DNA from: CAYPAV01 sp964408805
GTDB lineage: Bacteria; Pseudomonadota; Alphaproteobacteria; UBA8366
Length of the DNA: 64,000 nucleotides
Direction: 5' to 3'
Assembly: GCA_964408805.1 (NCBI GenBank)
Contig: CAYPAV010000007.1
Location: forward strand, 124,001-188,000
Shown here: piece after piece, positions 57,967 through 64,000 of the stretch
Position numbering within the stretch: the stretch's first letter is position 1
Layout: each line of letters opens with the position of its first letter
Made by a program: the position numbers and the translations under genes
The notes under the pieces: generated by a model
The model's database searches: none
What the model saw: only the letters and a program-made list of their open reading frames with translations
What the model was told of the DNA's origin: nothing

Positions 57967-59572
57967 AGCGTTCAAGCGCGTCCGGCGTATCGATATCGAT
58001 CAGCACCGCGTCGTCCGCCATCTCCACTTCGTGCACGTCGCCGGCATAGGCGCCGAGGAGCTGGCGGGCACCGACATCGCCCGAAATCTCCTGAATTTCC
58101 GAGAAATACCGCCGGGCCAGAAGGACAGGGTTGCCGCGCTTGCCATCGTGGGTCGGCACACAGATACCGCGTCCCGCCGCGGGATCGAAGGCCTCTATCA
58201 GCTGGTTCAGGGCGGCGCCTGAAATACGCGGCATGTCGCCAAGGCAGACAAGTGCCGCTTCGGTGCCGTCGGATAAGGCGGCCAAACCACGCCGGAGCGA
58301 TGTCGAGAGTCCGTCGGCATAGTCCGGATTCTCGACGAGGGCGACGTCGAAATCTGCGAGTGCCGCGCGAACTTCCGCCGCCTCGTGACCGAGAACCACG
58401 GTGGCCGCGGAGACACGCGATTCCAGGACGGAATCGACCGTGCGCGCGATCATCGGCCGGCCGTCGATTTCAGCCAGGAGTTTGTTGCGCCGGCCCATGC
58501 GCCGGGATTGTCCGGCGGCGAGGATCAAGGCCTCGATGCGGGGTCGCCCGGGCTTGGAGACGGCGATCGGGCTGGCTTCGGCGCGCGGCATCGGGCGGCC
58601 CGGGATTTCCTTCAAGAGCCCGCCCGCGCCCATCGCCCGAATGTTGGCGGCGGTCACCGGAATGTCGGCGACGAGGCGCTGCAATATCCAATCCGAGCCA
58701 TGCAGGCGCGGCGATCTGGCGGAACCCGGCAGACCAAGCACCCACATCCGGCCGAGCCGGGCGAGGAGCGTCAGATTGCCGGGATCGACAGGCATGCCGA
58801 GCTGCTCGATCCTGCCGCCGGCCGCTTCGATCGCCGCCGGAATGACGTCGCGCCGGTCGGTGATCGCCGAGGCGCCCAGAACGAGCGCGATGTCGAACCC
58901 GTCATCCCGAAGCCGCAGTAGATTTCGGCTGATCTCGTCTTCGGTATGCTCGCACCGAGGTGCTGCTTCCAGGGGCGATCCGAGCGCCGCGAGCCGCGCC
59001 GCGGTGACGGTCCGGCCCTTCTCCAGCAGCGGCTTCCGAAAACCCGGCAAGGTGGTCTGCACGAGCGCCACCCGTTTCGGCGCGTAGGCGGCGATCCGCA
59101 GCAGGTCCCGGCCCGCAACGAGGCAGCGCGCCAAGACGTCGCCCGCCACCGCATAAGGGATAATCTTGATGGTCGCGACCATTTGGCCGGGAGCGACCTC
59201 GCCATGGACGGGAAGGGTCGCGATCGTTACCGCTTCGTCGATCCGATTGACGGCATCGAGCGAAGCTAGGTCGTAGTCGAGCAGACCTTGCTTCGCCGCA
59301 AAGATGTTCACTCGGCCCGTACCGGCGGTGCCGAGACGCAGACTTGCGTCTGACGCGGCCGCTTCGGCGATTTGCCGCGCGGCCTCGTCCTCGCCGATGT
59401 CGCCGGTTTCGAGACGCGCCGCGACAACGTGTTCCATACCGGTTTCGCCGAGCCGGGCGATGTCGTCCGCTGTTAGCGGCCGGCCTTTTTTCAGAACGCC
59501 GCCGTCGATCCTCAGACTGTGGGCGAGGAGGGCGCCTTCAGCTTCGGATATGAGGATTTTGCCGAATTTCAC
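57932..59572 (-). CDS. Molybdopterin-binding / MobA-like nucleotidyltransferase fusion (MocA-type)
   Basis: 546 residues; GTG start overlapping the previous stop (GTGA). N-terminal molybdopterin-binding-type half (LISEAEGALLAHSLRIDGGVLKKG, DIALVLGASAITDRRDV) fused to a C-terminal NTP-transferase of the MocA/CTP:molybdopterin type (ALILAAGQSRRMGRRNKLLAEIDG, VCLGDMP). Likely makes the cytidylated molybdopterin cofactor for molybdenum hydroxylases of the xanthine oxidase family. Last gene of a translationally coupled operon. Confidence 0.9.
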   Translation of the reverse strand: MKFGKILISEAEGALLAHSLRIDGGVLKKGRPLTADDIARLGETGMEHVVAARLETGDIGEDEAARQIAEAAASDASLRLGTAGTGRVNIFAAKQGLLDYDLASLDAVNRIDEAVTIATLPVHGEVAPGQMVATIKIIPYAVAGDVLARCLVAGRDLLRIAAYAPKRVALVQTTLPGFRKPLLEKGRTVTAARLAALGSPLEAAPRCEHTEDEISRNLLRLRDDGFDIALVLGASAITDRRDVIPAAIEAAGGRIEQLGMPVDPGNLTLLARLGRMWVLGLPGSARSPRLHGSDWILQRLVADIPVTAANIRAMGAGGLLKEIPGRPMPRAEASPIAVSKPGRPRIEALILAAGQSRRMGRRNKLLAEIDGRPMIARTVDSVLESRVSAATVVLGHEAAEVRAALADFDVALVENPDYADGLSTSLRRGLAALSDGTEAALVCLGDMPRISGAALNQLIEAFDPAAGRGICVPTHDGKRGNPVLLARRYFSEIQEISGDVGARQLLGAYAGDVHEVEMADDAVLIDIDTPDALERFIGGAARKDGR

Positions 59573-60279
59573 GCGGCTTCCCGGCGGGCCGGCGCGTGCA
59601 TGACTTCGGTGATCTCGGCCAGGATGGATATTGCGATCTCGGCTGGCGAGACGGCGCCGATGTTGAGGCCGATGGGTCCGTGGATGCGGGCGAAGTCGGC
59701 CTCGCCGAATCCAAGCTCACGGAGGCGCTCCTGGCGGCGCGAATTGGTCCGCCGACTGCCGAGGGCGCCGATATAGAACGCCGCCGAGCGAAGGGCGACC
59801 GCCAATGCCGGATCATCCAGCTTCGGGTCGTGGGTCAATGTCACGACGGCGGTCCGGCGGTCCGGGTCGAGCGCGGCCATGCCTTCATCCGGCCAGTCGT
59901 GCGAGAGTGTCACGCCCGGGAACCGGTCCAAGTTCGCGAAGGCTTGGCGGGGATCGAGGACGGTCACTTCGAAGCCGGCCAGGCTGGCCATGGGCACGAG
60001 CGATTGCGCGATATGGACGGCGCCGACCACGATCATGCGTTTCGGCGGCGTGTACGGCTGCAGGTAGAATCGCCGTCCTTCCACCTCGAAGGCTTCTCCC
60101 TTGTCGCGCCTGAGGACGCGTTCGATGTTCTCCCAAAGCGCGTCCGTCAAATCGATATCGCCCTCGGCCGATCCATCGATGACGAGGGTCTGAGCGCCGC
60201 TTTCGAGATCGGTCGCGAGCACCGTCGGCCGTTTCTCGGTCTGCGCCGCCAGGAGCTTCTGCATCAGATCGCGTTTCAT
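59569..60279 (-). CDS. XdhC-family protein with Rossmann C-terminal domain
   Basis: 236 residues. KRMIVVGAVHIAQSLVPMASLAGFEVTVLDPRQAF is the XdhC Rossmann segment; YIGALGSRRTNSRRQERL and IHGPIGLNIGAVSPAEIAISILAEI are the C-terminal signature. XdhC protects sulfurated molybdenum cofactor and inserts it into xanthine-oxidase-type enzymes. Compared with full-length XdhC, the N-terminal CoxI-like half is reduced because it is encoded separately by the next gene. Confidence 0.9.
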   Translation of the reverse strand: MKRDLMQKLLAAQTEKRPTVLATDLESGAQTLVIDGSAEGDIDLTDALWENIERVLRRDKGEAFEVEGRRFYLQPYTPPKRMIVVGAVHIAQSLVPMASLAGFEVTVLDPRQAFANLDRFPGVTLSHDWPDEGMAALDPDRRTAVVTLTHDPKLDDPALAVALRSAAFYIGALGSRRTNSRRQERLRELGFGEADFARIHGPIGLNIGAVSPAEIAISILAEITEVMHAPARREAA

Positions 60280-60298
60280 CGTGAAATCGCCCTCTCCG

Positions 60299-60637
60299 TC
60301 ATTCCAAGCGTTCGACGAAGACTTCGACCTCGCCGCCGCAGGCAAGACCGACTTCCCAGGCCTGTTCGTCGCTGACGCCGAATTTCAGGAGGCGCGGCTT
60401 GCCGTCCTTCATGATCTCCAGCGCCTCGTGGATAACGGCGCCCTCGATACAGCCGCCGGAGACAGAGCCGATCATATTGGTGTCGGCGTCAACCGCCAGC
60501 TGGCTTCCGGTCGGGCGCGGCGAGGAGCCCCAGGTTGTCACCACGGTGGCGATGGCGACCTCTCGGCCGGCCTCGCGCCAGCTTGCCGCTTCGGCAAGAA
60601 TGTTCTCCGCTTCGTTCCGATCCGTATCCGTCGTCAT
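60299..60637 (-). CDS. XdhC/CoxI N-terminal-domain protein
   Basis: 112 residues: ENILAEAASWREAGREVAIATVV, TTWGSSPRPTGSQLAV and GSVSGGCIEGAV, then CGGEVEVFVE at the end. This is the N-terminal half of the XdhC family (CoxI), which handles molybdopterin maturation. It starts at ATG 60637, overlapping the VWA gene stop as ATGA. A CGG and a GGC-I motif are intact. Confidence 0.88.
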   Translation of the reverse strand: MTTDTDRNEAENILAEAASWREAGREVAIATVVTTWGSSPRPTGSQLAVDADTNMIGSVSGGCIEGAVIHEALEIMKDGKPRLLKFGVSDEQAWEVGLACGGEVEVFVERLE

Positions 60638-61875
60638 GCCGCCATCTCCCGCCATCGCGCGAGGCCGGGGTCCCGGCCGCCGCCGCCATCGCTCAGTATT
60701 TGGGTAAGCTGGGCCAGGCTTTCCAGGTTGTGCACCGGCCGAAATTCGTCGACATGTGGCAGAATGGCCCTGATCCCCTGCGAACGGGGCTCGAAAAGGT
60801 CGTACCGCAACAACGGGTTCAGCCAGATGAGCCGGCGGCACGAGCGGTGCAGCCGGTCGATCTCTTCCGAAAGCCCCTCGCCGCCGTCGCGGTCGAGACC
60901 GTCGGTGATCAGCAACAGGACCGCCCCCTGGGTCAGCACCCGGCGGGACCAGTCCCGATTGAAATCGTGCAGGCATTGGCCGATCCGCGTACCGCCCGAC
61001 CAGTCGACCACCGCCTCGGCGACCTTCTCCAGCGACACGTCGATGTCGCGATAGCGCAGATAGCGGGTGACGTTGGTCAAACGGGTGCCGAACAGGAAGG
61101 TATGGACCCGGTCGCGGTCGTTGGTCACCGCGTGCAGGAAATGCAGCAGCATCCGGGCATAGCGTTCCATCGACCCCGAGATATCGCAGAGGATCACCAG
61201 CGGCGGCGTGCGACGGCGGCGGACCCGCTTCTTGAGCGGAATGATATCGCCCCCGGTGCGAAGGGCCGCCCGCAAGGTCGCCCGCATGTCGGCCCTGGCG
61301 CCGGTTCGGTCGGGGCGAAATCGGCGGGTCGCGATATCCATCACCGGCAACCGCATCTTCTTCATGGCTTGCTTGGCGGCCTCGACCTCGGCGGCGGTCA
61401 TTTTCTCGAAATCCATCTCCTGCAGGACCTCGTCATGGCTCCAGGTCAAGGCGGCGTCGAATTCCAGCTCTTCGGTATCGCGGGTCGGAGCATCGTCGCT
61501 GTCCGCGCCCGCGGTCAGCGCTTCGGCCACCCGCGGCGAGAGGTCGCTTTTCTCTTGGGTGTCGTCCTCGACCGTCATGCTGGGGAGGACCATCGACATC
61601 ATGCGTTCCAGAATCTGCGGATTGCGCCAGAATACATGGAAGGCCTGGTCGAATATTTCGCGCTGGTCGCGGCGATTGACGAAAACGGCGTGAAGGGTCC
61701 AGTAGAAATCGTCTCGCCGGTCGATGCCGGCGGTCTCCACGGCGCGGATGGCGTCGAGCACCCGTCCCGGGCCAATCGGGAGTCCCGCCGCTCGCAGGAC
61801 GCGCGCGAAATGCATGATATTGGCCGCGATCCGGCCGCCTTGGCGCCCGCCGCCCTCATAATCGACGACATTCAT
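60634..61875 (-). CDS. VWA-domain protein (CoxE-type)
   Basis: 413 residues from ATG 61875, overlapping the MoxR stop. N-terminal helical region (FARVLRAAGLPIGPGRVLDAIRAVE), then a von Willebrand A domain with the MIDAS motif CDISGSMERY (D-x-S-x-S), with later T and D (SGGTRIGQ, ITDGLDRDG). CoxE works with the MoxR-type AAA ATPase CoxD to activate the CuSMo or MoCo site of CODH-like enzymes. The two genes are strictly coupled here. Confidence 0.9.
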   Translation of the reverse strand: MNVVDYEGGGRQGGRIAANIMHFARVLRAAGLPIGPGRVLDAIRAVETAGIDRRDDFYWTLHAVFVNRRDQREIFDQAFHVFWRNPQILERMMSMVLPSMTVEDDTQEKSDLSPRVAEALTAGADSDDAPTRDTEELEFDAALTWSHDEVLQEMDFEKMTAAEVEAAKQAMKKMRLPVMDIATRRFRPDRTGARADMRATLRAALRTGGDIIPLKKRVRRRRTPPLVILCDISGSMERYARMLLHFLHAVTNDRDRVHTFLFGTRLTNVTRYLRYRDIDVSLEKVAEAVVDWSGGTRIGQCLHDFNRDWSRRVLTQGAVLLLITDGLDRDGGEGLSEEIDRLHRSCRRLIWLNPLLRYDLFEPRSQGIRAILPHVDEFRPVHNLESLAQLTQILSDGGGGRDPGLARWREMAA

Positions 61876-62798
61876 GTGGTCGCGACCATCGACAGCTCGT
61901 CCTTGACCTCGGCGAGGAGGCGGCTTGCCTCGCTGCCCCGAATTTTCTCGATGTCGTCCTGGTATTTCAGCAACGCGCCCAAGGTGTTGTTGATCGTATC
62001 GGGATCCAGCATCATGCAGTCGAGCTGGGTCAGGGCATGCGCCCAATCGATGGTCTCGGCGACGCCGGGCAGCTTGAAGAGATCCATCTCGCGAAGTTTC
62101 TGCACGAAACCGACGATTTGAGCCGAGAGTGCGGCCGGCGTTCCCGGCGCCTTGACGTCGAGAATCTCCAATTCCCGCTCAGCGTCCGGATAATCCACCC
62201 AGTAATAAAAGCAGCGGCGCTTCAGGGCGTCGTGGATTTCGCGCGTGCGGTTGGAGGTGACGACGACAAGCGGCGGCGTTTCGGCGGCAACGGTGCCGAT
62301 CTCTGGGACCGTGACCTGAAAGTCCGAGAGAATCTCCAGCAGGTAGGCCTCGAACGGCTCGTCCGTCCGGTCCAACTCGTCGATCAACAGCACCGGCGGA
62401 TTTCCGGCATCATCGGATTCCAAGGCCTGCAAGAGCGGCCGCTTGATCAGGAAACGCTCGCTGAAGATATCGTCCTCGAGGCTTTCGCGGTCGCGGTCGC
62501 CGACGGCCTCGGTCAGGCGGATTTCGACCATCTGGCGCGAATAGTTCCATTCATAGACCGCCGAAGCGGCATCCAGGCCTTCATAACATTGCAGGCGCAC
62601 CAGCCGCCGGCCCAACGTCTCCGCCAGAACCTTGGCGATCTCGGTCTTGCCGACGCCCGCCTCGCCTTCCAAGAAGAGCGGCCGTTGCAGGGAGAGGGCC
62701 AAATAAAGCGCGGTCGCCAGACTGCGGTCGGCAACATATTCGCCGGATTCAAGCAGCGATAGCGTTTCGTCGACGGAAGCGGGGAGGGCGGTGGTCAT
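61872..62798 (-). CDS. MoxR-family AAA+ ATPase (CoxD-type)
   Basis: 308 residues. Walker A is GEAGVGKTEIAK, Walker B LLIDELDR, followed by sensor-1-like VVTSNRTREIHDALKRRCFYYW, typical of MoxR. Forms chaperone-like hexamers with VWA proteins to activate metalloenzymes. It starts the coupled five-gene operon MoxR-VWA-XdhC_N-XdhC-MobA. A terminator lies upstream, after the FAD-subunit gene, so this operon probably has its own promoter. Confidence 0.93.
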   Translation of the reverse strand: MTTALPASVDETLSLLESGEYVADRSLATALYLALSLQRPLFLEGEAGVGKTEIAKVLAETLGRRLVRLQCYEGLDAASAVYEWNYSRQMVEIRLTEAVGDRDRESLEDDIFSERFLIKRPLLQALESDDAGNPPVLLIDELDRTDEPFEAYLLEILSDFQVTVPEIGTVAAETPPLVVVTSNRTREIHDALKRRCFYYWVDYPDAERELEILDVKAPGTPAALSAQIVGFVQKLREMDLFKLPGVAETIDWAHALTQLDCMMLDPDTINNTLGALLKYQDDIEKIRGSEASRLLAEVKDELSMVATT

Positions 62799-63062
62799 GG
62801 CCAGTTTTCATTATCCTAGGCATTGTAGAATGTCACGAATTCCAAATGGTGGCACGCGCTTTCCCCTTTCGAGCGGGCCAGATTTCTCCTCTTTGCTTTT
62901 TTGAAAAAGACAAAATTTCGATTAATATAATGGATTTTAGGGTCATATTCCGAGTTTGTTTCTGATAAATACAGTCTATGTTTACAATCTAGTGGTATGA
63001 TAATAAGAACCATTCGAAATTGGCGGCGGCTTAAGATTCATCATTCAAGACCTGTTCCTACG
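62799..63062. other. AT-rich intergenic region between terminator and MoxR operon
   Basis: About 265 bp, AT-rich, with TTTTGAAAAAG and GATTAATATAATGG around 62897-62935. It presumably carries the promoter of the MoxR operon on the minus strand. A 65-codon reverse frame (62816-63013) has a hydrophobic start but AT-biased codons and no family likeness; I do not call it. Confidence 0.4.
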
Positions 63063-63094
63063 AAAAAAAATGGCCGGATCTTTCGACCCGGCCA
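63063..63094 (-). terminator. Rho-independent terminator after the FAD-subunit gene
   Basis: On the minus strand: a 10-bp stem (63094-63085 with 63080-63071) around a GAAA loop, then U8 (A8 at 63063-63070 on plus). The stem has a G-U wobble only in the minus-strand RNA, so the orientation is minus. It ends the cox-like subunit transcript ahead of the MoxR operon. Confidence 0.88.
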
Positions 63095-63130
63095 AGAAAA
63101 CGGTTATCTACCCCGGTTGGATCGTGGGGT

Positions 63131-63928
63131 CTAACCCGCCTTCGCGACGGCGCGTTTCGCCATCACCGTGATCAAATGCGCCCGGTATTCCGAACTGGCG
63201 TGAATATCGGAATTCAGCCCGTCGGCGCCGACCGAGATATCGGCCACCGCCCCTTCGGCGAATCCGCTGGACAGGGCGTCCTCCATGGCGGCGACCCGAA
63301 AGACGCCGTCCCCGCCGGCGCCGGTGACGGCAACCCGTGCGCCGCCGCCCGTTTCGGCAACGAAAACACCGACGATCGCATAGCGCGATGCCGGGTTCGG
63401 GAACTTCATGTAGGCCGCCTTCGCCGCCGTCGGAAACCGGACAGCGGTGATGATCTCGCCGTCGCCAAGTGCCGTTTCGAAGAGGCCGGTAAAGAAATCA
63501 TCGGCCGCGATTTCGCGCTGGTCGGTAACGATGGTCGCACCCAGGGCAACGCACGCCGCCGGGAAATCCGCCGCCGGATCGTTGTTCGCGATGGATCCCC
63601 CGATGGTGCCGCGATTGCGCACCTGGGGATCGCCGATCTCGCCGGCCAATTCGGCCAGTGCCGGGATTTTAGCTTGGACGTCGGCCGACGCGGCGACGGC
63701 CGCATGGGTCGTCATGGCGCCGACGACCACGTTGTCGCCGTCGGTGCTGACGCCCGAGAGGCCGTCAACGCCGCCGAGATCAACGACGTCGGAGGGATTG
63801 GCGAGCCGCTGCTTCAAGGTCGGGATCAGCGTCATGCCGCCCGCCATCAGCGTGCCGTCGTCGGCGCCCTTGACCTTGGCCGCCGCATCCGCGGCTGAGC
63901 TGGCCTTATGATATTGGAAATTATACAT
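63131..63928 (-). CDS. FAD-binding medium subunit (CoxM/xanthine dehydrogenase family)
   Basis: 265 residues. FAD-binding motifs LMAGGMTLIPTLKQRLANP and TIGGSIANNDPAADFP are exact signatures of the CoxM/CutM family; the C-terminal domain ends VMAKRAVAKAG. It receives electrons from the [2Fe-2S] small subunit. It is followed by a strong terminator and preceded, 24 bp upstream, by the end of a large molybdenum subunit. The substrate (CO, aldehyde or purine) cannot be inferred. Confidence 0.92.
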   Translation of the reverse strand: MYNFQYHKASSAADAAAKVKGADDGTLMAGGMTLIPTLKQRLANPSDVVDLGGVDGLSGVSTDGDNVVVGAMTTHAAVAASADVQAKIPALAELAGEIGDPQVRNRGTIGGSIANNDPAADFPAACVALGATIVTDQREIAADDFFTGLFETALGDGEIITAVRFPTAAKAAYMKFPNPASRYAIVGVFVAETGGGARVAVTGAGGDGVFRVAAMEDALSSGFAEGAVADISVGADGLNSDIHASSEYRAHLITVMAKRAVAKAG

Positions 63929-63952
63929 TTTTTCGTCCTTTTCCTGAACCGC

Positions 63953-64000
63953 CTAGGCCGAGGCGGCGTTTTGAATGGCTTGCCAGACCGCCTGAGGCGT
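63953..64000 (-). CDS. Probable large molybdenum subunit (CoxL-like), C-terminal tail
   Basis: The reverse strand is open from the window edge to TAG at 63953 and ends TPQAVWQAIQNAASA. The 'TP..VW.AIQ' ending is characteristic of CoxL/xanthine dehydrogenase large subunits. Only 15 residues are present, so the call rests on this ending and on gene order with CoxM-like, MoxR, VWA, XdhC and MobA. Confidence 0.55.
   Translation of the reverse strand, partial: TPQAVWQAIQNAASA

Noticed and set aside
60535..62121. 528-codon plus frame opposite the VWA protein gene
   Set aside because: Shadow of the VWA-domain gene; no ribosome site, no family.
62816..63013. 65-codon reverse frame in the AT-rich gap before MoxR
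   Set aside because: AT-biased codons unlike neighbours, no start signal, no family.
1..64000. CRISPR array, insertion sequence, prophage or rRNA
   Set aside because: No regularly spaced repeats, transposase, terminal inverted repeats, phage structural genes or rRNA sequence could be recognised.

Overview
The window is a high-GC chromosome segment from an alphaproteobacterium, probably Rhodospirillales-like. The signs are strongly G/C-ending codons, frequent GTG/TTG starts, a glnE / DUF3971 / tyrS / anmK neighbourhood, an iscR-led Fe-S locus, many CaiB-type CoA transferases and TauD/PhyH oxygenases, and a cox-like molybdenum hydroxylase accessory operon. About 68 protein-coding loci and one tRNA gene (elongator Met) can be supported. 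I see no CRISPR array, insertion sequence, rRNA or integrase.

Layout. (1) 0-13 kb is housekeeping: the 5' end of glnE, a large AsmA/YhdP-like protein, tyrS, anmK, a sulfur block (cysE, iscR, cysteine desulfurase, ISC-type ferredoxin), tenA, mnmA and tRNA-Met with its own promoter and terminator. (2) 13-20 kb holds an SLC13-type transporter with a tandem universal stress protein, a secreted TPR protein, and a small operon with a DMT exporter and a formamidase-like hydrolase. (3) 20-51 kb is a dense catabolic region. It encodes AtuA plus DUF4387, a LigB-type extradiol dioxygenase, citryl-CoA lyase, a truncated haemoglobin, DUF1989, two CoA transferases, TauD and PhyH oxygenases, and SDRs. It also encodes a GMC oxidoreductase, three crotonases, an acyl-CoA ligase, an acyl-CoA dehydrogenase pair, a GloB-like hydrolase, a three-piece biotin-dependent carboxylase, a gentisate-dioxygenase-like cupin and an orphan Rieske ferredoxin. 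(4) 51-58 kb encodes a CHASE2 adenylate cyclase, a broken small membrane gene, a SPOR lipoprotein split by a tandem duplication, and envelope proteins. (5) 58-64 kb is a cox-like cluster: the 3' end of a large subunit, the FAD subunit, then MoxR ATPase, VWA protein, two XdhC-type proteins and a MobA-like protein.

Functional reading. The central region looks like several peripheral routes feeding CoA-ester chemistry: activation by ligase or CoA transfer, alpha/beta oxidation (acyl-CoA dehydrogenases, crotonases, SDRs), and carboxylation or lyase steps resembling terpenoid or branched-acid catabolism. Substrates cannot be fixed from sequence alone.

The most concrete unusual signals are structural. 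A perfect 22-bp tandem duplication (55437-55480) splits a SPOR-domain lipoprotein into two reading frames. A frameshift at about 38739 disrupts one of two tandem SDR paralogs. A poly-A tract and a second frame change interrupt a small membrane protein (53865-54185). A visibly AT-rich membrane/LamG-like gene (48137-48964) looks foreign. mnmA may be transcribed as a leaderless mRNA. No obviously new defence or mobile system is visible; the best candidate for an undescribed system is the AtuA/DUF4387/LigB/citryl-CoA lyase/globin/DUF1989 cluster at 20.3-25.3 kb.
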